Assembly (NCBI GenBank): GCA_947455605.1 | Contig: CANGOX010000002.1 | Coordinates: 1-64,000, forward strand | Reading direction: 5' to 3' | Length of the DNA stretch: 64,000 nt | DNA from: Chitinophagaceae bacterium | Lineage (GTDB): Bacteria; Bacteroidota; Bacteroidia; Chitinophagales; Chitinophagaceae | Shown here: positions 47,170 through 57,170 of the stretch, piece by piece | How positions within the stretch are numbered: position 1 is the first letter of the stretch | How the letters are laid out: the number at the start of each line of letters is the position of its first letter | Position numbers and translations under genes: made by a program | The notes under the pieces: generated by a model | What the model was told of the DNA's origin: nothing | What the model saw: the letters and a program-made list of their open reading frames with translations, nothing else | The model's database searches: none

Positions 47170-47805
47170 ATGAGTTTACGTTTAGGGGATATCGCTCCCA
47201 ACTTTAAAGCCCACACTTCTGCTGGCGACATTGATTTTTATGAATATTTAGGTACCGGCTGGGGTGTATTGTTCTCCCATCCGGCTGATTATACGCCTGT
47301 TTGTACCACGGAATTAGGTAAAACCGCTGCTCTGCAGGGAGAGTTTGCCAAAAGAAATGTAAAAGTACTGGCATTAAGTGTTGATAGTCTGGAAAAACAC
47401 AAAGGCTGGATCGGAGATATCAATGAAACACAGCATGTAACGGTTAATTTCCCCATCATTGCTGATGAAGATAAAAGTATCGCGCATGCATATGGTATGA
47501 TCCATCCCAATGCATCTGAAACCTTTACCGTACGTTCTTTGTTCATCATCGGTCCGGATAAGAAAGTGAAATTGATGATCACCTACCCGGCTTCTACCGG
47601 CCGCAATTTTGTGGAAGTATTGCGTGTGATTGATTCTTTACAACTCACTTCTGGTTACAGTGTGGCTACACCTGCCGACTGGAAAGAAGGAGAAGATGTA
47701 ATTGTGGTACCGGCAGTAAGCACGGAAGATGCCATCAAAAAATTCCCTAAAGGTGTGAATGTTGTAAAACCATATCTGCGTTATACACCACAGCCTAATA
47801 AATAA
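47170..47805 (+). CDS. 1-Cys peroxiredoxin (Prx6-like)
   Basis: LGDIAPNFKAHTSAGDIDFYEYLG; FSHPADYTPVCTTELG. Confidence 0.95.
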   Translation: MSLRLGDIAPNFKAHTSAGDIDFYEYLGTGWGVLFSHPADYTPVCTTELGKTAALQGEFAKRNVKVLALSVDSLEKHKGWIGDINETQHVTVNFPIIADEDKSIAHAYGMIHPNASETFTVRSLFIIGPDKKVKLMITYPASTGRNFVEVLRVIDSLQLTSGYSVATPADWKEGEDVIVVPAVSTEDAIKKFPKGVNVVKPYLRYTPQPNK

Positions 47806-47846
47806 TTCAAAGCAGGCAATCGTTTTATTTTTTTGTACTTGTTCCG

Positions 47847-47876
47847 GCCCCGATATCTATCGGGGCTTTTTATTTT
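47847..47876 (+). terminator. Rho-independent-type terminator
   Basis: gccccgatatctatcggggctttttatttt. Confidence 0.85.
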
Positions 47877-47920
47877 ACGGGTTTTGAATGTTCTTATTAT
47901 CTTACCGTAAAATAAACTGT

Positions 47921-49198
47921 ATGAAAAAGCTATTTCTCTTTCTGCTGGCTGCGTTTTTGTTACATGTTGGGTTTGCACAGCGAACCATTCTTCATTGTGG
48001 TCAGTTGATTGATGTAAAGAACCTGCAGGTATTAAAAGAAATGTCTGTGATCATCGACGGAACTAAGATCACAGATGTTCAGAAAGGATACACGGCTGCC
48101 GCTGCCGGTGATAAGATCATTGATCTGAAGAATAAGACAGTAATGCCCGGTCTGATAGATATGCATGTACATATGGAAAGTGAGACCAACCCTAATAATT
48201 ATCTTAACGGATTTACCTGGAATCCATCCGACTATGCATTTCAATCCATCGTTTTTGCAGAACGTACATTGATGGCGGGTTTTACAACGGTACGTGACCT
48301 GGGTGGTACTGGTGCGAATATTTCCTTACGCAATGCCATTAACAAAGATTGGGTAAAAGGGCCTCGTATTTATACAGCCGGGAAATCCATTGCCACCACG
48401 GGTGGCCATGCCGATCCTACTAACAATTACCGCAAAGACCTGATGGGCGATCCCGGACCAAGAGAAGGTGTGGTGAATGGGGTGGATGATTGTGCCAAAG
48501 CCGTTCGCCAGCGTTACAAAGAAGGTTCTGACCTGATCAAAATAACGGCAACCGGTGGAGTTTTAAGTATGGCCAAAGATGGCAGTGGCGCACAGTTTAC
48601 GGAGGCCGAAGTAAAAGCCATCGTAGCTACTGCTAAAGATTATGGGTTTAAAGTGGCTGCCCATGCACATGGCGCTGAAGGAATGAAACGCGCTGTATTG
48701 GGTGGCGTGAGTTCAATTGAACACGGAACGTATATGAGTGAGGAAGTGATGGAACTGATGAAAGAAAGAGGTACTTATCTGGTACCCACCATCATTGCAG
48801 GAAAATCTTCTGCAGACTCTGCCAAGAAACCCGGCTATTATCCGGAGATCGTTCGGGCGAAAGCCTTGGTAGTTGGCAATTTTATACAAGCCACTTTCGC
48901 TAAAGCCTATAAAGCCGGTGTGAAAATTGCTTTTGGTACAGATGCCGGTGTGTATGCACATGGTAAGAACTGGATGGAATTTGTTTACATGACAGAAGCC
49001 GGAATGCCTATACTGGAAGCCATCCGCGCCGCTACATTAAGTGCTTCGGATCTGTTGGGTGATGACCGATTAGGAATGATTGCAAAAGATAAATTAGCAG
49101 ATATTGTTGCCGTTGATGGCGATCCTACCAAAGATGTGAACAGTATGGGCAAGGTGAAATTTGTGATGAAGAACGGGGTGGTGTATAAAAATGAGTAA
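47921..49198 (+). CDS. Secreted amidohydrolase (imidazolonepropionase/Xaa-Pro dipeptidase-like)
   Basis: VMPGLIDMHVHMESETNP; KVAAHAHGAEGMKRAVLGGVSSIEHGTYM; FGTDAGVYAHGKN. Confidence 0.92.
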   Translation: MKKLFLFLLAAFLLHVGFAQRTILHCGQLIDVKNLQVLKEMSVIIDGTKITDVQKGYTAAAAGDKIIDLKNKTVMPGLIDMHVHMESETNPNNYLNGFTWNPSDYAFQSIVFAERTLMAGFTTVRDLGGTGANISLRNAINKDWVKGPRIYTAGKSIATTGGHADPTNNYRKDLMGDPGPREGVVNGVDDCAKAVRQRYKEGSDLIKITATGGVLSMAKDGSGAQFTEAEVKAIVATAKDYGFKVAAHAHGAEGMKRAVLGGVSSIEHGTYMSEEVMELMKERGTYLVPTIIAGKSSADSAKKPGYYPEIVRAKALVVGNFIQATFAKAYKAGVKIAFGTDAGVYAHGKNWMEFVYMTEAGMPILEAIRAATLSASDLLGDDRLGMIAKDKLADIVAVDGDPTKDVNSMGKVKFVMKNGVVYKNE

Positions 49199-49218
49199 GT
49201 GACAGTAGTAAACTGCAT

Positions 49219-50640
49219 TTATTTCAATTGGCCCGCTGCCCATTCTGAAGCATATCTGGCTTTCTGATACTTGATGGTCAGTTCTACCTGTTTCTGCAAA
49301 GACTCTGCCAGCTTTATTTCCCGGCTGTTTACCAGGAATAATGAACTTTCTCCTTGTGAAAATTTCAATTCTTCGTTCCGTAGAAGTATTGCATAATTCT
49401 GGTATAGGTTGCGGGTGGTGATAAGCTGGTTGGCCAATTGCCTGCATTCATTACTGTATGCCGTTATTTTATTATTCGTTTCCTGCCTTTTCAACATCAT
49501 TGCCAACTCGGTCTCTTTTAATTTCAGTTTAGCTTTTTGGTAAAGCCCTCTTTCCTGCCTCAGAAATAAAGGAAGTTTCAGGGCCAGTCCCCATTTATAA
49601 TTATTCTCTATATAAACAGGATCAATACTTTTCAGCAGATCATATTCTTTATACAGCAGATTTGTTTTTACAGAGAAATAGGGTAACAGGTTTTGCGACT
49701 TTAATCTTTTATCTAATTCAAGGGCTTTCAATTTGTAGGAATAGGTTAGCAATAATGGATTGTTTTCAGATGACCGTTCTATGAGCTCTTCATGAGAAAG
49801 CCGTTCTGTTAAGGATATGGTATTCAAGGTGTCTGGTCTGTATTCTTCAGAAAGTTGGCGGGGAATATTTCCCTCCTGCCACAGGAAATTGGATAGTTCC
49901 CAATAGGCATTCGTTAATTTTATCTGGGCCTCAGTAAAGCTTTGCTGATAATTCTGTAATTGAGTAAACGCTTCAACGGTATCCATTACTGATCGGTCGC
50001 CATTTTGAAAGGAAACCCTTACCAGCCGTAATCTTTTTTCTGCCACTTCCACAAATCCCGCATAAATTCTCAAGAGTTCATAATTGCCGGCCCATTGCCA
50101 ATAACTGGTATAGGCTTCAAACAAAAGCGTATTCAGCATCTGCAAACGTTCCTGTTCACTCTGCTCTTTGTAGATCCTTGCCTGCCGTAAGAAGGTTCGG
50201 CGTTTATCTGTAACCAATCCTCTTGCAAGTGGTAATTCAATTCCCAGATAACTGCTTTTACCTTTTGAGGCTTCAGATGACAATAGATCACCTCCGTTAT
50301 TTTCAAGACCTGTTTTCAGATCCCCTACGGGTAAAGGAATGATAAGCTCAGGGTTTGTATAGTTGTAATAATTTTTCCCGTCAAAAGTTTTTCTTGAAGC
50401 ATCTATATCCAATACCGGATCAAAGCTTCCTTTGGCTGAAAGCAGCTCAGCCTCCGCCATGCTCACCAATATTCCTGCCTGTTTGGCAATGGGATGAAAT
50501 TGTTTTACCTGATCGATAAAATCCCTTACACCAAAAATTATTTTATCATTCTTTTGGGCATAGCTGTTATTCATACCAAATACTGATATGATCAAGATCC
50601 AATAAGCCGTTCTTTTCAAAAACAGATAGTGCTCCGTCAT
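49219..50640 (-). CDS. TolC-family outer membrane efflux protein
   Basis: 473 aa; FDPVLDIDASRKTFDGKNYYN, helical coiled-coil repeats, operon with HlyD and ABC genes. Confidence 0.88.
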   Translation of the reverse strand: MTEHYLFLKRTAYWILIISVFGMNNSYAQKNDKIIFGVRDFIDQVKQFHPIAKQAGILVSMAEAELLSAKGSFDPVLDIDASRKTFDGKNYYNYTNPELIIPLPVGDLKTGLENNGGDLLSSEASKGKSSYLGIELPLARGLVTDKRRTFLRQARIYKEQSEQERLQMLNTLLFEAYTSYWQWAGNYELLRIYAGFVEVAEKRLRLVRVSFQNGDRSVMDTVEAFTQLQNYQQSFTEAQIKLTNAYWELSNFLWQEGNIPRQLSEEYRPDTLNTISLTERLSHEELIERSSENNPLLLTYSYKLKALELDKRLKSQNLLPYFSVKTNLLYKEYDLLKSIDPVYIENNYKWGLALKLPLFLRQERGLYQKAKLKLKETELAMMLKRQETNNKITAYSNECRQLANQLITTRNLYQNYAILLRNEELKFSQGESSLFLVNSREIKLAESLQKQVELTIKYQKARYASEWAAGQLK

Positions 50641-51989
50641 TTTCCCTCTTTGTTTTTTGTTTCAGTTTTACCCGTATAGTAATCCGGAGGAAATCCATTG
50701 ATATTTCTCCATAACTCATAATACACAGGCACATCTTTCAGTAAGGCAATCCCGTTGGCGCCGCTGCCTAACCGTAATTGAGATGGCCATTTTCTTTCAT
50801 TCGGATCTTCGGTTACCAAAATGCGGAATTTCCCATTCGTACCTGCTGCAGATTCTATGGCCACTACTTTACCAGCAAATGTTCCATAACTGTTTTGCGG
50901 CCATCCGCTGAATATGATAGCTGGAAAGCCGTCAAATACAAAACGTACTTTCTGCCCTTTATTAACGAGTGGAAGGTCAACCGGGTCAACAAACATTTCT
51001 ACGGCATATTGCATATTATCCGGTACAATTTCTACAGCCATTTCACCTTCTTTCAACATTTCACCGATACCTGCTTTTCTTGCCCTCACAACCTGGCCAC
51101 TTTGTGGAGCCCTGATATAATAAAGCTGGTTCCGGGCATCATAGTTGGCCAGTGTGTTCTGTAATTTGGCAACATCTGCTTCGGTAGATGCTGCAGCAGA
51201 CATAGAACCCAGTTTTTCGCCCTCTGCCTTGGCAATTTTATCACGGTAATCCTGAACGGCACTGCTCTTTTCAATTTGAAGGCTGGTGAGTTCCTGTCTG
51301 GATTGCCTGTATTTATTTTCCGTTCCTGTTCTTTTGGCCAAACCATTTTGAAAATTCACTTTTCGTTTTTCAAATTCGGAAAGTGAAATTGCACCACTGT
51401 CGAGCATGATCTTTGCAGCATCTATCTGTCTTTTATAAATCAACAATTCATTATTGACGGCAATCAGGTCCATGCTGTCACTGATGATCTTTAAATATTG
51501 CTGCTGTATTTTATTTTCAACTAATGACAGTTTCAGTTTTTGAGCTTCGGTTAGTGCCAGGATCTGGGTATCACCGGTAACAGTTTTGTCGAGATAACTC
51601 TGTTTACTTTGCGCTTTGGCAGTTAACTGCTCTTTTGTTCGTTGTACCAGTTGCGGATCGAAATAATCTACTTTTACTTCCCCCAGCTGCAGAAGGGTAT
51701 CCCCTTCTTTTACCAGGTCACCTTCCTTTACATACCATTTGAGAATACGTCCGGCAATAATGGTGTTTACTTCCTGTGGCCTTTGTTCCTGCCGTAAGGC
51801 GGTAACCATTCCTTTGGCGCGGATATTCTGTGTCCAGGGTAAAAAAAGGATCAATATCAGGAAAGCAATGATTCCCAACAGCCATTTCTGTACATTGCTT
51901 TTTCTGCTGATGCGGTATACTTTCCGGAAAGATTGGAATATCTCTTTTTTTGATTCCGATTCAATATCTGTATGAATATAACTGGCCAT
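50637..51989 (-). CDS. HlyD-family periplasmic adaptor
   Basis: Single N-terminal TM; RAKGMVTALRQEQRPQEVNTIIAGRILKWYVKEGDLVKEGDTLLQL. Confidence 0.93.
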   Translation of the reverse strand: MASYIHTDIESESKKEIFQSFRKVYRISRKSNVQKWLLGIIAFLILILFLPWTQNIRAKGMVTALRQEQRPQEVNTIIAGRILKWYVKEGDLVKEGDTLLQLGEVKVDYFDPQLVQRTKEQLTAKAQSKQSYLDKTVTGDTQILALTEAQKLKLSLVENKIQQQYLKIISDSMDLIAVNNELLIYKRQIDAAKIMLDSGAISLSEFEKRKVNFQNGLAKRTGTENKYRQSRQELTSLQIEKSSAVQDYRDKIAKAEGEKLGSMSAAASTEADVAKLQNTLANYDARNQLYYIRAPQSGQVVRARKAGIGEMLKEGEMAVEIVPDNMQYAVEMFVDPVDLPLVNKGQKVRFVFDGFPAIIFSGWPQNSYGTFAGKVVAIESAAGTNGKFRILVTEDPNERKWPSQLRLGSGANGIALLKDVPVYYELWRNINGFPPDYYTGKTETKNKEGK

Positions 51990-51992
51990 AAA

Positions 51993-53660
51993 CTATTTAA
52001 CGGTTTGAAGTTCTCCGTTGTGGAGATAAAGAACGCGGTTACAAATAGCCGAAAGACCGGCATCTTCTGAAGCGATAAGAATGGTTATTTCGGATTTATT
52101 TCTGATCAATGTGTGATAGATCTCCTGTGTAGCCAGATCAAAACAACTGAAAGGATCTTCGAGCAATAATAACCGGTGCCTGCCCAATAAGGCACGCATT
52201 AAAAGTATATGTTGCTTGATCTCTCTTGGTAACCGATTGCCAAATGGATCTAAAATTCTATCTAATCCTTTTCTGTCTGACTGGATAAAATGGATAAATC
52301 CGGTTGTTTCTGCGAGTAGTAAAAGGTCAGGGATCGTTATGTCTCTGTTACCCAATGTGATATTTTCCATAAGCGTGCCATGGAAAATATCCTGGTTATT
52401 AAGTAATACGCCGGTTTGTGAACGAATGCTCTCAAGGGTATAATTACCAATCGGAATTCCATCAATGAGCAGGTTACCCGAAAAACGGTTGAATGTTCCG
52501 GTTAATAATCGCAATAAGGTTGATTTGCCCGAGCCAGATCTGCCGGTGATCTGCACGGTATCGCCGGGTTGAATGGAGTAATGGATATGTTTTAATACAT
52601 TTTTACCGTCTGGGTATGAAAAATCAAGATCATGGCATTCTATCGAAACCCCCTTATTGGTTAAGGGTAAGGCAACCGTGCCGTTTTTTTCTGTTTCGGC
52701 TTCAGTGATCATACCAAGTTTCTCAACTGATACCAGTGTGTCATAAACTTTATCAAGACTAACAATGAGTTTTTCCACTGAGCTGATAATGGCAATGATC
52801 ACAATATCGGCAGCAATGAACTGACCCACGTTGATCTGTTGGTTAACCAAAAGAAAACTTCCCAGGATGAGCATGGCAGCCGTTATGATGATCTTGAAAC
52901 TGATCAGGCTCCAGAACTGAACAAGCAGGATCTTAAAATAGGCAGTTCTTGCATCCAGGTAACCGCTCACACCCTCATCTGTTTTTTGAATATGCAGCAT
53001 GCTGTCCTTTGCATATTTAAAGGTCTTCACCAAACGGGCAGTTTCCTGCAGCCAGGCAGCTACGCTGTATTTATAACTGCTGGCTTCCATAGCAAGGTTT
53101 AATCCTTTCGGCGATGTGAGGCGTAGTATCAATACAACGATCAGCAACAATAAAATACCGAATGCGATGAATATAGGGTGATAGAAAGATAAGAGCAGTA
53201 ATCCAAACAGAATCTGAATCACAGCAGCGGGAAGATCCAGCAGGATCTTTTCAATTCCTTTCTGCAGGGTAAGGGCATCAAAAAAACGGTTACTTAATTC
53301 AGGCAAATGATGACCATCTATCTTTTCTACATTAATCCTTGGCAGAATATTGCTGAATTCGAATGCATAACGCAGAAAGATCTTTTGTTTCAGCTTTTCC
53401 GTTATTTCGAGTTGCCTAACCTGTAAAAGCCCATTAAAGAAAGTACCACATACCACAAGGGTAATCAGTATTACAATAGAAGTAGAAACAGACCCCGCCA
53501 TAACAAAGTTGATGATCGTTTGAATGCCCAGGGGTAAAGAGAGCTGGATCAAACCGGCCAGTATCGCGAACATATAGATCGCATAGATATCTTTCTTATC
53601 GGTTATGAGTACCGAATAGAGTTTTCTGAATGAATCACGTATACTTGTCCGGTTTGCCAT
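51993..53660 (-). CDS. ABC exporter (TM + ATPase fusion) with non-canonical ATPase motifs
   Basis: TM domain; Walker A ITGRSGSGKSTLLRLLTG; GNRLPREIKQ in place of LSGGQ; LLLLEDP; ILIASED. Confidence 0.92.
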   Translation of the reverse strand: MANRTSIRDSFRKLYSVLITDKKDIYAIYMFAILAGLIQLSLPLGIQTIINFVMAGSVSTSIVILITLVVCGTFFNGLLQVRQLEITEKLKQKIFLRYAFEFSNILPRINVEKIDGHHLPELSNRFFDALTLQKGIEKILLDLPAAVIQILFGLLLLSFYHPIFIAFGILLLLIVVLILRLTSPKGLNLAMEASSYKYSVAAWLQETARLVKTFKYAKDSMLHIQKTDEGVSGYLDARTAYFKILLVQFWSLISFKIIITAAMLILGSFLLVNQQINVGQFIAADIVIIAIISSVEKLIVSLDKVYDTLVSVEKLGMITEAETEKNGTVALPLTNKGVSIECHDLDFSYPDGKNVLKHIHYSIQPGDTVQITGRSGSGKSTLLRLLTGTFNRFSGNLLIDGIPIGNYTLESIRSQTGVLLNNQDIFHGTLMENITLGNRDITIPDLLLLAETTGFIHFIQSDRKGLDRILDPFGNRLPREIKQHILLMRALLGRHRLLLLEDPFSCFDLATQEIYHTLIRNKSEITILIASEDAGLSAICNRVLYLHNGELQTVK

Positions 53661-53669
53661 GGGGCCTGT

Positions 53670-53939
53670 TTATTGTCCTATTTGTGGAGGAAATTTCAAT
53701 TCAATATGTGCTTGAATATTGGTTTCCTTCCGGTTATTCTGTTTTAATTTCTCAATGGCATTCCTGAGGGTACGTTCCAGGTGGAGGATCCGGCTTTCTG
53801 AATGCTTGATATCCTCCTCTGTTTTGTCCTTTGTGTTTATTTTTTCCTCGTGAAATGCAATTTTTACTTTAACAATGGCGGTTAATAATTGTTCTGCTTC
53901 TTCTACAGAAAATCTGCCGTTGATCAGTTGTATTTCCAT
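53670..53939 (-). CDS. Small conserved-looking hypothetical protein in exporter operon
   Basis: 89 aa, MEIQLINGRFSVEEAEQLLTAIVKVKIAFHEEKI; tightly spaced between icd and ABC gene. Confidence 0.7.
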   Translation of the reverse strand: MEIQLINGRFSVEEAEQLLTAIVKVKIAFHEEKINTKDKTEEDIKHSESRILHLERTLRNAIEKLKQNNRKETNIQAHIELKFPPQIGQ

Positions 53940-53961
53940 ATTTCGTAAATTTTATAGGTGA

Positions 53962-55404
53962 TTATTGTCCCTGAGCAGCCGTAAAACCCGGCTCTCCGTC
54001 AAAATAATAGAGGTTCTCGGTTTTGATGATCTGGTGTCCTGCCTCATGTAATTTGTTCATAAGGGTTAAGACTTTATCATACGGGATTGTATCCTTTCCT
54101 TCATTTTTCTTAAAACGGCAACGCCAGTGATCGGTACAGAAAGTTTCCGGAAAACCATTGGGCCATACTTTAGTGCCACGGTTGGTTATCATTAGTAACT
54201 GTAGTTCTTCTCCCATAGAAGCTACTTGTATCATACCGGCAAGTATATTGGGAGAAATATTGGCGGCATGCAGGAAAACATCAACTCCTTTGAGTTCTTT
54301 TTTTGCCGGTTTCTGTTCCGTTACTTTAATATTGAAATTGGCAATCGATGAGGCATATTTTACAGGCTTTAATAAAGCCGGTTTTTCGCCCAGCCTTTCA
54401 ATGACGGCTTCGGCAAATTCTTTCGTACCCCTACTTTCTCTTGAAACCCCTTCTTTATAAATATCATAGGTATGTACGCCATCTTCCAGCGTTTTGAGCC
54501 AGGCGTTCTGTATTTTTTCAGCAACTTCTGTCTGGCCAATATGAACCAGCATCTGAATGGCACCCAATAATAGGCCCGAAGGGTTCGCTTTATTGGTGCC
54601 GGCTATTCTGGGAGCAGAACCATGGATGGCTTCAAACATGGCAAAACCATCGCCGATATTGGCACTCCCTGCCAGTCCTACGCTGCCTGTAATCTGTGCG
54701 GCTACATCACTTAAGATATCTCCATAAAGGTTTGGCATTACAATCACATCAAACATCTCGGGTGTATCGGCCAGTTTGGCCGCACCGATATCTACGATCC
54801 AGTGCTCCTGTTCGATCTCCGGATATTCTGCACCCACTTCATCAAACACTTTATGAAAAAGCCCATCTGTCATTTTCATGATATTGTCTTTGGTAAAGCA
54901 GGTTACTTTTTTACGTCTGTAGGCTTTGGCATATTCAAAGGCATAGCGGATGATCTTTTCTGTACCCGGGCGGGATATCAGCTTTAAGCATTGGTATACC
55001 TCGTCTGTCTGCCTGTGTTCTATACCTGCATACAGGTCTTCTTCATTTTCCCGGATGATCACCACATCCATCACAGGGTGTTTGGTTTGTACAAATGGGT
55101 GATAAGATACACAGGGCCTTACATTGGCAAATAAACCAAGCACTTTACGGGTAGTTACATTCAGACTTTTAAAGCCTCCTCCCTGTGGAGTTGTGATGGG
55201 GGCTTTAAGAAATACTTTTGTACGGCGTAAAGACTCCCACGCTTCGGGTTCAATGCCGGCACTATTTCCCTTCAGATACACTTTTTCGCCGATCTCAATT
55301 TCTTCAATATCCAGTTGAGCACCGGCTGCCTGTAAGATCTGTAAAGTGGCATCCATTATTTCTGGGCCGATGCCATCTCCTTTGGCTACTGTGATTTTTT
55401 TCAT
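53962..55404 (-). CDS. icd: Isocitrate dehydrogenase, ~480-aa type with C-terminal extension
   Basis: KITVAKGDGIGPEIMDATLQIL; VIIRENEEDLYAGIEHRQT; NLYGDILSDVAAQITGSVGLAGSANIG. Confidence 0.88.
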   Translation of the reverse strand: MKKITVAKGDGIGPEIMDATLQILQAAGAQLDIEEIEIGEKVYLKGNSAGIEPEAWESLRRTKVFLKAPITTPQGGGFKSLNVTTRKVLGLFANVRPCVSYHPFVQTKHPVMDVVIIRENEEDLYAGIEHRQTDEVYQCLKLISRPGTEKIIRYAFEYAKAYRRKKVTCFTKDNIMKMTDGLFHKVFDEVGAEYPEIEQEHWIVDIGAAKLADTPEMFDVIVMPNLYGDILSDVAAQITGSVGLAGSANIGDGFAMFEAIHGSAPRIAGTNKANPSGLLLGAIQMLVHIGQTEVAEKIQNAWLKTLEDGVHTYDIYKEGVSRESRGTKEFAEAVIERLGEKPALLKPVKYASSIANFNIKVTEQKPAKKELKGVDVFLHAANISPNILAGMIQVASMGEELQLLMITNRGTKVWPNGFPETFCTDHWRCRFKKNEGKDTIPYDKVLTLMNKLHEAGHQIIKTENLYYFDGEPGFTAAQGQ

Positions 55405-55488
55405 GGTTTTTTATTTTCATGGCAAAAATGAGGGCAATCATTAATATATTTTTATTTATATTTATTATATAATCCATAAAAAATATTT

Positions 55489-56415
55489 ATGAATTTTACT
55501 TTGCACCAATTGAAAATCTTTACGGTAGTAGTTGAAAAGGAAAGTATCACCAAGGCATCTGAAGAATTGAATATGACCCAGCCTGCTGTGTCCATACAGT
55601 TAAAAAATCTGCAGGATCAGTTTGATGTTCCGCTTACAGAAGTGATCGGAAGAAAGTTATACGTGACCGATTTTGGCAGAGAACTGTATCAGATCGCGGA
55701 TAAAATACTGGAAGATGTTTCAGGCATCACATACCGGACACAAAATTTCCGGGGTATATTATCCGGGCGTTTAAAAATATCAGTGGTATCAACCGGAAAA
55801 TATGTAATGCCGTATTACCTCAAACATTTTATCAAAGACAATCCCGAAGTTGATATCCGGATGGATGTTACCAACCGTACAAAAGTGATCGAAAGCCTGG
55901 AGAATAATGAAGTGGATTTTTCCCTCGTATCTGTTTTACCAGAGAACCTGTCTGTTGAACATGAAATACTGATGCCTAATAAACTATTTCTGGCTGCTTC
56001 ACCTGATGCAGGATTTCATTCAAAAAAGCCTTTTACCAAATCTGTATTTGATAAGATCCCTTTGATATTTAGAGAGGAGGGTTCGGGTACCCGTTATAAA
56101 ATGCAGCAGTATTTTAAAAATGTTCATGTAGTACCAAAAGTAAAACTGGAGCTTACCTCCAGTGAAGCTGTAAAACAGGCAGTGATGGCCGGATTAGGTT
56201 GCTCTGTGCTTTCCTTATTAAGCATGAAATCAGAATTGAAAGAAAAAGAATTGCAAATTATCCCTGTAAAAGGATTTCCGATCCATTCCAACTGGATGCT
56301 GATTTGGTTGAAAAAGAAAAAATTTTCACTGGTTGCAAAGGCCTATCTGGATTATATACGAAAAAACAAATCGGCTATTTATACCGAACATTTCAAGTGG
56401 ACCGAAAAGTATTGA
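55489..56415 (+). CDS. LysR-family transcriptional regulator
   Basis: FTLHQLKIFTVVVEKESITKASEELNMTQPAVSIQLKNLQDQFDVPL. Confidence 0.95.
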   Translation: MNFTLHQLKIFTVVVEKESITKASEELNMTQPAVSIQLKNLQDQFDVPLTEVIGRKLYVTDFGRELYQIADKILEDVSGITYRTQNFRGILSGRLKISVVSTGKYVMPYYLKHFIKDNPEVDIRMDVTNRTKVIESLENNEVDFSLVSVLPENLSVEHEILMPNKLFLAASPDAGFHSKKPFTKSVFDKIPLIFREEGSGTRYKMQQYFKNVHVVPKVKLELTSSEAVKQAVMAGLGCSVLSLLSMKSELKEKELQIIPVKGFPIHSNWMLIWLKKKKFSLVAKAYLDYIRKNKSAIYTEHFKWTEKY

Positions 56416-56427
56416 TCCGCTCTTTCT

Positions 56428-57138
56428 TTATTTTTTCAGTTTTCTCAATTGCTGTAATACGGCTCTCAGATCTTTTGGCAAAGGCGCTTCCAGTTCAAAA
56501 GTTTCGCCGTTCAAAGTGAATTTTAATCGGTGTGAGTGTAAAGCCAGCCTGGCAAGTATGGGCTTCTCTTCTTCAGCAGCTTTGGATAGTTTGAAATTTT
56601 TCTTCAAAGCCGATAATAACATTGGCTTGGGATCGCCATAAATTTCATCACATACGATCGAATGGCCAATATGCTGCATGTGCACACGGATCTGGTGTGT
56701 ACGGCCCGTATGGATCCGGAACTCTACCCAGGAATATAAGCGGAATGATTCCAGTACTTCATAATCTGTGGAGGATACTTTTCCTTTGGCATGTGTCATC
56801 ATCCGGGTTGTTTTACCGGGATGCTCCATGATAGGGGCGTCAATATTACCTGAAGGATTTACCATCTGTCCATAAACCAGGCCCTGGTAATATTTTTCCA
56901 TCTCACGTCCCTCAAATAACTGCGAGAGCTGTTTGTGGGCATCTTCTGTTTTGGCAAATACGATCACACCGCTGGTATCTCTGTCTAAACGGTGTACGGT
57001 ATAGATCTCGCCTCTTTTCTGTTTCAGAATATCCTTTAAAGATTCTTCCTGTCCCAGCCTGTCGGGTATACTCAATAAACCGGAAGGCTTATTTACAGCA
57101 ATAAAACTATCGTTCTCAAAAATGATATCTAAATGCAT
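56428..57138 (-). CDS. RluA-family pseudouridine synthase
   Basis: FIAVNKPSGLLSIPDR; VHRLDRDTSGVIVFAKT; HTGRTHQIRVHMQHIGHSIVCDEIYG. Confidence 0.95.
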   Translation of the reverse strand: MHLDIIFENDSFIAVNKPSGLLSIPDRLGQEESLKDILKQKRGEIYTVHRLDRDTSGVIVFAKTEDAHKQLSQLFEGREMEKYYQGLVYGQMVNPSGNIDAPIMEHPGKTTRMMTHAKGKVSSTDYEVLESFRLYSWVEFRIHTGRTHQIRVHMQHIGHSIVCDEIYGDPKPMLLSALKKNFKLSKAAEEEKPILARLALHSHRLKFTLNGETFELEAPLPKDLRAVLQQLRKLKK

Positions 57139-57170
57139 ACTGAAATTCTGTTGGTCAAGTGCCGAATGGA

